The notes under the pieces: generated by a model
Database searches by the model: none
Seen by the model: only the letters and a program-made list of their open reading frames with translations
What the model was told of the DNA's origin: nothing
Part shown: positions 11,901 through 20,659 of the stretch, in pieces
How the letters are laid out: every line of letters begins with the position of its first letter
How positions within the stretch are numbered: position 1 is the first letter of the stretch
NCBI GenBank assembly: GCA_002633005.1
Contig: NMRA01000958.1
Span: forward strand, 5,162 to 69,161
From: Phoronis australis
Lineage: Eukaryota > Phoronida > Phoronidae
Reading direction: 5' to 3'
Length of the DNA stretch: 64,000 nucleotides
Translations under genes and position numbers: made by a program

Positions 11901-14900
11901 TACAAACTCGGTTTCGTAATCATAGATTTAACATAATACATAAAAACATTTCTGATACTATAGGTAATCATTTCAATTCCAAAAACCCTAATATTCAAGA
12001 TCTTTCTGTACAAATAATAGAAAAACTCCAACACCCCAGTACCCCTCACAGACTCAAAAGAGAACAATATTGGATAGACAAACTTAATACAATAGAACCT
12101 CATGGACTGAACATAAAAACCTCTTAAAATATGTCACTGAATTTTTTACGCAAAAATGTATCATATTCATTATACCATATCTTATATGTCAATTGTCATT
12201 TTGTGTTTGATTTTACTTTACTTCTGTTTTTGTTGACAAAGGAAGTTATTACATCTGAAAATTTCAAATTTCAGTTGATCCATTCTTGTTGTTTTATTTA
12301 CCGATTTATATTCAAATTTGAGTAACTTGAAACCAGTTTTATATTTAAGTGATCTAAACCAAGAGTTGTCTTTGTGTCAGGCGGGTTCTTTACATCTCAA
12401 TGTAAGGTTGTCTCCTATATTTCCCAGTCAAAATTACCACTTTAAGCTTTTTTTAAAACAGCAATGTAATATAAGACAGTAGAGACCTGCTCGACTACAC
12501 TACAGATGTCCCCTTGTAGAGCCACAGCTGGTTGAACGTTGTTGCCCAGTTCCTCAGCATGAATATCTACCTGCATTATAACAATAACCTGAATAATGAA
12601 ATCAACTAATACTTTAGGAAATCTTTTCAAGACTATATCTATTTGGGGGATGTAATTGAACTTAATTTGAGAGTTAACTTCAACTGAGAATAGTTAAGTA
12701 ACATTATGCAATATGACAGTTTCCCTTGGTTAATGTCTTATAGCAGTACCTCGTCAGTAAGTGAGTCATTTAGCAACTTCAATGTAACTACAAAACCACA
12801 TGCATATTTTTGACAGTAGAAAGCCTGTAGAATTTAATTTCTTACTTTTAACCAGTATTCCACCATTTGGGTCAGATGGCCATATATTTTTAAAAATTCA
12901 TTAAATGAGGCATATTCAAGTAAAACAATGACATAATAGTATGACCAGTCTTCTCTGATTTGAATAGTGCACAAGGCATCTGCAAGTTTCGTACGAATCT
13001 GATTAGTCATTTCTGAGATGTGATGTTCCAAAGTTTGCAAAATCTCGACATTTTATCAGTACGGTAATAAAATTAATTTTTTGGAGGTAATTTCAAGAAC
13101 AAGGCAATTCGCCAAACCTGTATAATCTTGACATTAGGATCAAAGCGTGGAGGCTTCCCGAAATGAAGTATCCAGTTCAACCGAGCACCAAGAAGCAAAA
13201 TAACATCAGCTTGCAACAAGGCCCTGGAATATTGGACAGTGTATAGTCATACATACAACAAGGCCGTGGAATATTGGACAGTGTATAGTCATACATACAA
13301 CAAGGCCATGGAATAGTGGACATTGTATAGTCATACATACAACAAGGCCGTGGAATATTGGACAGTGTATAGTCATACATACAACAAGGCCATGGAATAG
13401 TGGACATTGTATAGTCATACATACAACAAGGCCATGGAATAGTGGACATTGTATAGTCATACATACAACAAGGCCGTGGAATAGTGGGCATTGTATAGTC
13501 ATACAACAAGGCCCTGGAATATTGGACAGTGTATAGTCATACAACAAGCCGTGGAATAGCGGACAGTGTATAGTCATACAACAAGATGGAAGACTGAATA
13601 CATTATGATTACATAATGACCTAAATAGCCAAATATAAGCTTAAGTTCCTCTTTTCTAACTAGTAACGGGGTTGAGATGAAAGTTTTGATACGGCTGACT
13701 GCAATAATTAGCCAAGGTAGTTTAATGGATTCACCAGCATTTTAATGCAGTTCACAAGAAACAGATAACTCCAATTTAATACAAATGGTTTAGATAAAGC
13801 CTGGATCAAGCCATGATACCCTGTTCAGCACTTTTGGACTCTGTGTTCTGCAATTGGTCACCCCAGTAGAGTAAGCATTGATGACTCTTGAACTTGCTAA
13901 AACAGCTCTGAGCTCGTTGGCTTGCCCAAACTTAAAATGTTAAGCAAAATATAAGGTGAGAGAGGATAAACTTTGTTGCAGCCGTGTCTCCACAGCAACT
14001 CTACAACAGAAATTTGCTTTTGGTCATAAAACGTAGACATGAATGATTGGTCAAGGACACCCTCGTTTTGGATACCCTATTTTGTAAATCCTGTATTAAC
14101 CATTAAACAGACCTTGACCTTGCTGGGGAAACACACTGTGGATGGTCATCTGGCAGCACACCTTTTCCCATGGGACTTGGTAAAAATGGAAGGTTTGTCA
14201 ACTCCAACAGCCGTTTGATGGGTTCTTCAGCACGACCATATCCAGCTCCTGAAGAAAATACACAATACAGACCACTACTTCATAATTCTATAGTAAAGTA
14301 AATACCATTCATACAATATGATGCACACCACTGCTTCATAATTGTATAATAAAGTCAGTAACACTCATATCATATGATACAGAGCACTATTTTATATTTT
14401 GTAATAAAGTAAGTGTCACTCATATTACACAAAGCACTGCTTCATAATCCTACAAGAGCAAGGCAGAGTGTTGAAATGCGTCTACGAATGCACTGCATAC
14501 AGTGTGCTTTTGTGGGTGTTTATTTGTATCATAAAAATGGCCAAAATATGTCGAATCCATCCGAAAATTGGTATACATCATCAAAGCTATTTTCAGAATT
14601 TCCTACAAATCTGCCAAGGAACTTCTGAGAAACTGAGGAAAATGGGAAAAAATGAAATTGCCGCAAGGAGACTATGGGCGCAAAAAACATAACTGCCACT
14701 AGGAGGTGCCACAGTAGTTGAATTTGTCGGAAAACCATTGTCAACCGTCCTATTCAAACTAAGAACATATAGTGTAGTGTTACCTTTTCCAATAATAACT
14801 AAAGGGCATTTTGTGCTGGAGCTCTTCAGTAAGTTGACTGCAGCCTGGACATCGCAGGGGTGGGCCAGCACTCGAGGGGCCTCAGGACACAGGCTTGGGA

Positions 14901-17900
14901 ACCTGTCATGGAGCATATGCATGTAAGGAATGAAATACTGAGACTAACAGTGTCAATAGAGTCAATTTTGGTTTTCATCTAAAAAAACTAGTCACCAGTT
15001 GTCTGCGAAGCGTTGGAGTGATTGACAACTGCAGTATCACATGATTAGAGTGACTGACAACTACAGCATCACATTATGATTTGGGTTACATACAAATATT
15101 TGAAAATGTGTACGATACCAAAAATAACATTGCCAATTCCACACAGACACTTGTTCGATTCTAAAACCACCTTTCATATGTTATAATTCTGCAAAGTATA
15201 ATCCACAACACAATAACAGTTAATTACGTAGACCTTACTGCACAAGTGTTGAATCGATGGTGGCTTGAATCATATCTCCAGGTAAGTCTATGTAGCTGGC
15301 CCCTGGACGACCATAGAGACAATGGCGCACTGCCTTCTCAACATAAAATGGAATCCGATCAACACTACTGGGACGAGCAGCGTATTTTGAAAACATTCTG
15401 AAACAAGACACAATGGAAACAATCAAAGTTGCTATTTCTTCAAAAATTCCATTAGCAAATTGAAATGCCTGTACATCATGTAAGATTGAACCTGAATAGG
15501 CAGTTCAGACAAAATGTCCAAGCTGACAAGATAAGTTGTGTATAAGATAAACAGATGTTGAGCACAGTGCCCTTCATGAATAGTTTGTGGTAAAGATGCA
15601 ACAAATCATCACAACAGCCAAGAACCTGTCAGAAACTGCCCCCCTAAGCCCTTCAGTCTCTAGATGTCTGAGTGTTGTCTGTTTGACAAACTATTGGTAA
15701 ACTGGACTGCTAATAACTATACCCACAAAAAATGTGTGCTTCAAAATTCCTCACCTGCTGACTGTCAGATAACACCGTCATGTTCTTAACTAGCTGCATT
15801 CACAGGTACTTAATACACAAAAATAACAAATGAGGATGGAGAAATGGTACTTCTTCGTCATCATAAAGTTCTTGAAAGAGCTTTTGCGATCCGGTGTTCT
15901 TGAAAGTTTTTACAACTTCATCACATGACATGTTCTGGTTGTAAACTATTATTAATAATGGACTTCAAATTGTACCTCTACTGTACTTTCAAATAAGTGT
16001 ATCATTTTCTCAAGCCTTCAGCCTAGATAATCTTTAAGATCAATCCTGAGTGCGTACAGATAAAAATTGAGTACCTAGCTGCCTCAACCTGTGGGTATTC
16101 TTGAAATGCTCCCATGCCTTCTTGGTTTGTATCACTCGAGCCACCAATGACAATCAAAGGCCTGTCCAACAGAATCAACAAGATTTAACAGCAGTAACAT
16201 TTGGGATATTAAGTCTGATGTTGTGAGTCTCAAAACATTTAGACATGCAGTCATTAGTATTGCACTGAACACTCAGTGAAATACCACAAACCACTGTCAT
16301 GAACACCGAGGAAGTTTGAAACCAACAATTTTGTTATTCATAAAATGAGGTAAACGATTGCCTTCTCATTCATGACATCTTCAAAACACTAAACCTAACC
16401 TTCTATTCTTTTTTATAATACCACCATTAAATCTTTGCCATAAATATAATTCATGACTATAATAATAATTCAACCTTACCAACAGTTCTCCATGGCATTC
16501 GACATACCAGAGAAGGCGTGAACCAATCCTGGACCTGACACCACCAAACACACAGCAGGCCTACAAATAATAAAGTAAAGTTTTACAAAATTTTTACTGT
16601 GCAAATAATCAAAATTTATCACACAACATGACCTGCAATTCCCAACCAAAAAGACAGCACAAATGTAAATCTCTGTCATGATAAATGGGTGAAAGTGGAG
16701 TGGACGATCACCTGGAGTGACGAGCCATGTCATGATAGTCATACCCCGTCATGATGAGCCACTAGCAATCATATTGGGTGATTATGGCAACATGGAATTT
16801 AGTCCAATTATTTTTGACAAGCTTTACAGTACTCTGAGACAACAAATTAGTAAATTTAAAATGACAAATCCAATGACCATAACACCAATACGAGAAAGAA
16901 GATTCAACATTCTAATGAAATGTTTTCAAAGTATTTTGATAATATAGTACTATAGTTTTAAAGGAGAAAATTGACATTCACTATTTTCTATGCCTGTCAA
17001 CAGCTTCTTCTTCCCCACTCTTCATCTTTCTACATGTAGCCTGCACTTATAAGTGTTCACTCACCGTTTTGTGAGGTAACCTATGGCAGATGCAGCATAG
17101 GATGCCTAGGAAGAAACACACAGATGTAATGTGTAGCCAAAGAACACTAAAGTAATTGTAAACTCTTAGGCTAAACTTCGTTTTTCCCCATTAGCTTAAG
17201 CTATAAGTTGTGCCATTTCCACTGGAATGCTAAAACAACCAATGAAGAAGTTTTAAAACGTATTTACCAAATTCTTCTGACAGTTACCGTCAATAGGACA
17301 AGATTCATTCTTTAACTAATTTACGAGATCGGTTTTGCAAATTTATGGCTGTTTAACCAAGAACAGGGTTCTTGATCACCTTAGAAGAAAGGTGCCAGTG
17401 CCTTCTGATTGGGGAGATTTTTTCTGTAAGGGGGATACCCCGGTCATCCATGTCTTCCGCCATTACGTCATCCCCCCATAAAGCCAACACTTAAGTGTGT
17501 GTGTCATGTGCACATTAAAACAAGTTGTAGAAACTACATGATTGATATCATTTGGTGAAAGGTGTCTGGAGGTGAACAAGTACACTCTGATCATGCTCCA
17601 ATGAAAAAAAAAAATCTTTTAAAATTAATCAAAACTCTATGTAACTGACTCGTCTTTTTGTCAAATGGAAGACATACAAGCCTACGACACTACTTGTGAA
17701 CATTTGCACATACCATTCTGAAGTCTAACATCTGCACGATTCCCCAAAGGATGAGATTTTTATCAAATTTTTGACCTAGTGGGGGAAATTTCATATGATT
17801 GTGAATGGCTTTTCACAATGAAAAGTGGTCAATTATTAGCCCTAAAACTGAAGCATCAAAATCCTTTTAAATGAATGTGTAAAAAGACACAGAAAAATTC

Positions 17901-18115
17901 TGGTTACAATTGACTTCGATATTATCGCAAAAGACCAATAAGGCATAATAAAAACAAAAATTATGAAGTAACATTACTTTAACATTTGACTACCTGAAAA
18001 ATCAACTTACTGCTTGTTCATTCCTCATGCCAATGTATTTGATGCCCGCACTTTGTGCAGCCATGGCGACCTCAATCACTGGTATGCCGACAATTCCAAA
18101 CATATATTCCACACC
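5716..18115 (-). CDS. HACL1: 2-hydroxyacyl-CoA lyase 1, 15 exons (N-terminal exon not located)
   Basis: Thiamine diphosphate enzyme of peroxisomal alpha-oxidation; it splits 2-hydroxy fatty acyl-CoA into formyl-CoA and a fatty aldehyde one carbon shorter. Fifteen exons on the minus strand join in frame at GT/AG sites: 18011-18115, 17065-17105, 16480-16560, 16075-16161, 15239-15397, 14784-14902, 14113-14248, 13118-13223, 12487-12570, 10743-10850, 8441-8494, 8015-8115, 6851-7009, 6630-6737, 5716-5938. They encode 556 residues plus stop and follow human HACL1 throughout. Visible landmarks are FGIVGIPV, the RNEQA loop with the cofactor-activating Glu, [11 protein letters not shown] in the central domain, [11 protein letters not shown], and the TPP/Mg site GDSAFGFSG...VVNNNG. 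The protein ends in KSKL, a canonical PTS1 peroxisomal signal. About 20-27 N-terminal residues expected before GVEYMFG are not found with confidence. The introns carry minisatellites, repeats and a Penelope-like palindrome. Confidence 0.97.
6286..6521. repeat. 37-bp minisatellite in last HACL1 intron
   Basis: About six tandem units of 37 bases, each containing catcaagtctta and catatgaatgttt. Repeat period read from the spacing of catcaag (6309, 6346 and onward). It is about 110 bases from the nearest exon. Confidence 0.92.
6630..6737 (-). CDS. HACL1: HACL1 core exon 14
   Basis: Encodes [20 protein letters not shown], the NN half of the TPP/Mg motif about 27 residues after GDS. Acceptor TTCCAG, donor GTGAGA. 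Confidence 0.96.
6851..7009 (-). CDS. HACL1: HACL1 core exon 13
   Basis: Encodes [20 protein letters not shown] and [20 protein letters not shown], the GDS half of the TPP/Mg-binding motif. Acceptor TTGCAG, donor GTATGG. Confidence 0.97.
7294..7755. repeat. 15-bp satellite, 31 units, HACL1 intron
   Basis: Thirty-one head-to-tail copies of tgcatggctatacaR lie between HACL1 core exons 13 and 12. The only common variation is the last base (A or G). Because 15 is a multiple of three and the unit lacks stops, long frames stay open on both strands; these are not genes. Confidence 0.97.
8015..8115 (-). CDS. HACL1: HACL1 core exon 12
   Basis: Encodes [33 protein letters not shown], the start of the C-terminal TPP domain. 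Acceptor TTCTAG, donor GTAATT. Confidence 0.95.
8441..8494 (-). CDS. HACL1: HACL1 core exon 11
   Basis: A 54-base exon encoding [18 protein letters not shown]. Acceptor TTTTTAG and donor GTAACC. A degenerate minisatellite starts exactly at the acceptor. Confidence 0.92.
8495..8995. repeat. Degenerate 45-65-bp tandem array abutting HACL1 acceptor
   Basis: About nine diverged units containing acagggcagtgg and gtctgagacaat run from the acceptor of HACL1 core exon 11 into the intron. Seen on the minus strand, several units keep a pyrimidine stretch followed by AG where the true acceptor lies in the first unit. Confidence 0.85.
9906..10383 (+). repeat. Dispersed repeat, copy B (partner at 2978-3543)
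   Basis: Same family and orientation as copy A; it sits in the HACL1 intron between core exons 11 and 10. About 6 of 46 residues differ between the two copies in the open 5' frame, for about 15 base changes, which does not show clear protein-level selection. Copy B is shorter through an internal deletion. Confidence 0.75.
10743..10850 (-). CDS. HACL1: HACL1 core exon 10
   Basis: Encodes 36 residues, [12 protein letters not shown] to NKKMSS, with the [10 protein letters not shown] segment matching the family. Acceptor TTTAAG, donor GTAAGT. The coding strand's complement at 10787-10800 is a near-ideal CTCF core. Confidence 0.92.
11395..11715 (-). pseudogene. GIY-YIG endonuclease tail of Penelope-like element (left arm)
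   Basis: Mirror copy of the right arm on the minus strand, with the same protein segments (EQ-W-DKL and EPHGL near the end). A 5-base insertion relative to the right arm breaks the frame between the QYVGQT motif and the RFRNH motif. Confidence 0.7.
11806..12127 (+). pseudogene. GIY-YIG endonuclease tail of Penelope-like element (right arm)
   Basis: Starting without an ATG, the plus strand reads [20 protein letters not shown], then RFRNHRFN and, near the end, [17 protein letters not shown] before a TAA. The spacing of IIYLI, QYVGQT, R...H and the Glu-rich tail is that of the GIY-YIG endonuclease domain at the C-terminus of Penelope-like reverse transcriptases. No reverse transcriptase remains, so this is a dead fragment. 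Confidence 0.75.
12487..12570 (-). CDS. HACL1: HACL1 core exon 9
   Basis: Encodes [20 protein letters not shown] and on to VVEQ. The donor is GTCTCT, a poor match to U1; the phase and the next exon support it. Confidence 0.93.
13118..13223 (-). CDS. HACL1: HACL1 core exon 8
   Basis: Encodes [20 protein letters not shown] and FGKPPRF, a strongly conserved segment of the central domain. Its first ten bases and its acceptor are one unit of the adjoining 42-bp minisatellite. Donor GTTTGG. Confidence 0.95.
13212..13586. repeat. 42-bp minisatellite carrying a HACL1 splice acceptor
   Basis: Nine units of 42 bases (38 in the last two) contain acaacaaggcc, a variable base, tggaata and tatagtcata. 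The unit nearest the gene holds the true acceptor and first ten exon bases of core exon 8. On the minus strand most other units read CACGG or CATGG where the true site reads CAGGG, so they lack the AG. Confidence 0.93.
14113..14248 (-). CDS. HACL1: HACL1 core exon 7
   Basis: Encodes [16 protein letters not shown] and [18 protein letters not shown]. An apparent donor four codons too early can be excluded: using the weaker GTCTGT restores ARSRAL across the junction, as in human HACL1. Confidence 0.93.
14460..14775 (+). repeat. CTCF-core repeat fragment in HACL1 intron
   Basis: Same family as 42230-42700: both contain the run tatttgtatcataaaaatgg, and later gaggaaaa and actgccactaggaggc. It ends close to the donor of HACL1 core exon 6. 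Confidence 0.8.
14784..14902 (-). CDS. HACL1: HACL1 core exon 6
   Basis: Encodes a 39-residue linker into the central domain and ends in PLVIIGKG. Donor GTAACA. The CTCF-core repeat ends about 20 bases beyond this donor. Confidence 0.93.
15239..15397 (-). CDS. HACL1: HACL1 core exon 5
   Basis: Encodes [30 protein letters not shown] and IDLPGDM, the end of the N-terminal TPP-binding domain. Acceptor TTTCAG, donor GTAAGG. Confidence 0.95.
16075..16161 (-). CDS. HACL1: HACL1 core exon 4
   Basis: Encodes [20 protein letters not shown] to EAA, matching the family's VIGGSS and GAFQE(F/Y)PQVEA segment. Donor GTACTC. Confidence 0.95.
16480..16560 (-). CDS. HACL1: HACL1 core exon 3
   Basis: Encodes [18 protein letters not shown] and on to MENC, the conserved SGPG turn of the TPP-enzyme pyrimidine domain. 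Acceptor TTTGTAG, donor GTAAGG; the split Trp codon is completed in the next exon. Confidence 0.95.
17065..17105 (-). CDS. HACL1: HACL1 core exon 2
   Basis: A 41-base exon encoding [13 protein letters not shown] plus two bases of an Arg codon. Acceptor TTCCTAG, donor GTGAGT. It joins core exon 1 to give RNEQAASYAAS, as in the family. Confidence 0.93.
18011..18115 (-). CDS. HACL1: HACL1 core exon 1
   Basis: Encodes [13 protein letters not shown] through GMRNEQA, including the conserved Glu of the RNEQ loop that activates thiamine diphosphate. Acceptor CTTCAG, donor GTAAGT. Both ends are in phase 0, so a preceding coding exon is required. Confidence 0.95.
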
Positions 18116-18284
18116 CTGAAGAAGGCAGTTTCCTTTTGTGTCATAAGCGTGTACACAGTTAGTTTAATTTGAATACAAGTGTCATTTATAGTGAAGTAAA
18201 AGCCTGTAGTTTTCACCTTGCAATTTTATAGTGAATACAAGCAGCACACTGCACAACATACAGTAGTCTACAGTGCAACAGTTA

Positions 18285-18613
18285 GAAAATTGTGGGTTTG
18301 TCGCGTAAAGTCACGATGTCAATAACTCTACACTTAGCCGCGCATCCGTAACTCATTGGTAATTTCTGTACCATCCTTGACCTCGAACCGTCAAAGTGTG
18401 AGGTGTGTCTGGGCTTTTTGGGAACGTTTTCATGATTTGACTGCAAATTTCTTGTGAATTCGCTGGAGCAGGACACCGTGAATGGTATTATGAGAAAGAC
18501 CAATTGCTCGTGGTTTGCTGAACACGTTTTGTGCACATTTATTGAGTTATGTGTTTGGTATGGACAGCTGAATCGCAGCACCTGTGGAATTTCTAGTCCC
18601 GGGTGTCATACCT
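18285..18613 (-). repeat. Dispersed repeat X, copy 1
   Basis: Shares with the copies at 19377-19600 and 20395-20655 the blocks ggtatgacac, gaaattccac, tcaataaat and cacggtgtcctgctc. It stops where LTR-like sequence begins. Confidence 0.75.
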
Positions 18614-19376
18614 TGTAGAATTATGTCAGAATATAGACTGACACTGTTTTTATTTGTATTGTTTTGTTTTGTTGTTCTGTTTTATTGGCATGACCCCTGA
18701 GTTAAGTACAGTGATGATGTAATTTGTTTACTACAGAATACAGAATAGTATGGAACTTTCAGGAAGACTGGGGTCAGTACAATGATGATGTCATTTGTTT
18801 ACTACAGTATAAAGTGGAACTTTCTAGAAGACTCTAGCATGACAGTGATTGATGTAGTCTGGAATATTCTAGAGACTAGTACATGTTTGTAGAATGGCTG
18901 GGTAGATTCCAGAAAGTTCTGGCATGTGCTTGAATTGATGAAAAGTTCTAGAACAAAGCATTAAGCTATAAATACACAAGCACGGGTTTGTATTAGTCAG
19001 TTCAAGGCAGTTCAAGAAAGTTAATCAGACAGTTAATCAGAAGAATTACAGTAGAGTTGCAGTGAAGAGAATCATCAGTTACAGCGAGAGTCAATAGAGA
19101 GCCAGCTATAGAGACAGCAGGTTATTGAATCAATGAGTGTAACAGTTGCTGGAAGAGTCTCAGAAGTTCATCACAAGTCAAGGCTTCGCAGGACTGGCTG
19201 GAGCATCATAAAACAGACATTACGTCGGACGTTTTGTTTGAGTAGGGTTGTGAACGTACAGTCGGGATTAATAAAGGATTAATTCGAATCAGTCTTCAGT
19301 CAATCGTCGCACTGAAAGATATTAGCACCAGTTTGTAACAACCTGCGCCCACCCACACACGGGGAAAAACGTGACA
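18614..19376 (+). mobile_element. LTR-like insertion (probable solo LTR)
   Basis: The sequence starts TGTAGAATT and ends GTGACA, with TATAAATA at 18967-18974 and AATAAA at 19270-19275, an arrangement like the promoter and poly(A) signal of a retrotransposon LTR. It separates two copies of repeat X. No internal gag or pol is present, and I could not identify a clean target-site duplication, so the exact ends are uncertain. Confidence 0.45.
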
Positions 19377-19600
19377 TATAAAATATGTAGTATATTGGGG
19401 ACGATCAGAATCTGGGGACACCTGTGGCTAGAGCAGGACACCGTGAATGATAGTAGAAGACAGAACAATTGGTAACGGTTTGTTGAAACCCTGTTTTGCA
19501 TAAATTTATTGAGTTTTGTGTTTGGTATGGATGGCTGAAGCAAAGCACCCGTGGAATTCCTGGTCCCAAGTGTCATACCTTGTAGTATATAAATAGTGTA
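19377..19600 (-). repeat. Dispersed repeat X, copy 2
   Basis: Minus-strand copy of the same family as 18285-18613; contains cacggtgtcctgctc and the AATAAATT run. It continues directly from the LTR-like segment. Confidence 0.75.
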
Positions 19601-19880
19601 TTGGAGATGATTAGAAGCTGAGGATGCCTGTGGTACTGAGGGTAACTGAGGCTGAGCCCGAGGCGCAGAGACAGCCTCACAGATAGCCAGCCAGCAAGCT
19701 GTATGAAGACTGTCGTCAAAATACAGCTAGGTACCACTGTTTGTATTTCTTCCATTGACATCAAAATTGCACACAGCCAGGGTAGTTCTGCTTGTCACCT
19801 CGCCGTCAAACTTGTATCAAGATGTAAAGTTAAAGACCGGACGGGTTGCATGCAAAATCTGGGAATCAACCGACACTCAC

Positions 19881-19898
19881 CTTGCCCGTTGCAGCCAT
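19881..19898 (-). CDS. HACL1: Candidate first coding exon of HACL1
   Basis: ATG GCT GCA ACG GGC AAG followed by a strong donor GTGAGTG would encode MAATGK in phase 0, compatible with core exon 1. An NRF1-type palindrome lies about 105 bases upstream. Assignment to HACL1 rests on position, orientation and phase only; the short exon that should carry the GA-VIAQAL segment was not found between here and 18115. Confidence 0.35.
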
Positions 19899-19928
19899 TT
19901 AAGTGAAAAACAATGCAATAAACGTCAT
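19899..19928 (-). promoter_or_regulatory. Upstream ORF ending at the candidate HACL1 start
   Basis: ATG at 19928 opens a nine-codon frame (MTFIALFFT) whose TAA stop touches the candidate HACL1 ATG at 19898. If this leader is transcribed, the uORF could limit or enable reinitiation. Confidence 0.3.
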
Positions 19929-20003
19929 TTTCTTGCCTAACTCTCCGCCTTTTATAACAATGAAAAGTACATTGTCGTTTTGAAAACAGTACGCTCGTGT
20001 TGC

Positions 20004-20013
20004 GCGCATGCGC
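20004..20013. promoter_or_regulatory. NRF1-type palindrome, candidate HACL1 promoter
   Basis: GCGCATGCGC is the full NRF1 consensus palindrome, about 105 bases upstream of the candidate HACL1 ATG and next to CGCCATTT on the same strand. NRF1 sites are typical of TATA-less housekeeping promoters. Binding is inferred from the motif only. Confidence 0.45.
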
Positions 20014-20351
20014 CATTTCCTAAATTTTTGCGACATCTCTCGGGAGATGATGATAGCTTGGCAGCAGCAAAATTTCTTCTGAAATTTGTTTTTTCAGTAT
20101 CAAAATTCTAAGAACTTATAATGAAGTGAAACAGACGGCGAAAAAAGAAACTGGCCAATAGGTGTCGCAATATTTCATGGCGCCAAAAGCCATCGCTAAA
20201 GATAGCTCCACAACTTTAGCAGCAGAATAACGGTAGAAAGCCATTTTTTCCAATGTAGTTAAATAATTTAGTTTACTCAAGGAAGACTAGTTTTTAATGA
20301 CACTAATTTTATGTCAGATTTTATTTTACCCCCTTTTTACCCACATCGGTG

Positions 20352-20380
20352 CAAAGCTGTATATTTAGTATACAGCTTTG
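20352..20380. other. Perfect 12-bp stem-loop
   Basis: CAAAGCTGTATA, a five-base loop, then its exact reverse complement. It lies just outside repeat X copy 3 and may be the end of a mobile element. Confidence 0.5.
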
Positions 20381-20394
20381 TAGTACAGGTGTCA

Positions 20395-20655
20395 TCAGCT
20401 TCTGATCGTCCCCAATACACTCTATATAATACTACAAGGTATGACACTCCGGACTAGAAATTCCACGGGCGCTTCACTTCAGCTGTCCATAGCAAACACA
20501 AAATTCAATAAATTTACACAAAACAGAATTTCAACAAACCACGAGGAATTTTTATTTCTCCCAATACCATTTACGGTGTCCTGCTCCACCGAGTTCGCAA
20601 GAACTTCGCGGTCAAAGCACAAAAATCTTCCCAAAACGCCCACGCATTGAGCTTT
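20395..20655 (+). repeat. Dispersed repeat X, copy 3 (inverted)
   Basis: Opposite orientation to the copies at 18285 and 19377, sharing ggtatgacac, gaaattccac, caataaattta and acggtgtcctgctcc. Confidence 0.75.
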
Positions 20656-20659
20656 GTAC

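Larger units (their letters stand above)
11204..12313. mobile_element. Inverted dimer of a 5'-truncated Penelope-like retroelement
   Basis: Two arms, 11204-11745 and 11777-12313, are near-perfect reverse complements around a 31-base spacer. Each arm reads outward from the centre, so the truncated 5' ends face each other. The arms encode the same GIY-YIG-like endonuclease tail. The left arm has a 5-base insertion near 11618. It lies in the intron between HACL1 core exons 10 and 9. The palindrome could have formed by a twin-priming-like insertion or by two independent insertions. Confidence 0.85.

Noticed and set aside
13177-13577. Minus-strand frames of CCMYDYTM-type repeats
   Set aside because: They are translations of the 42-bp minisatellite; the true exon ends at 13223 and uses a defined acceptor.
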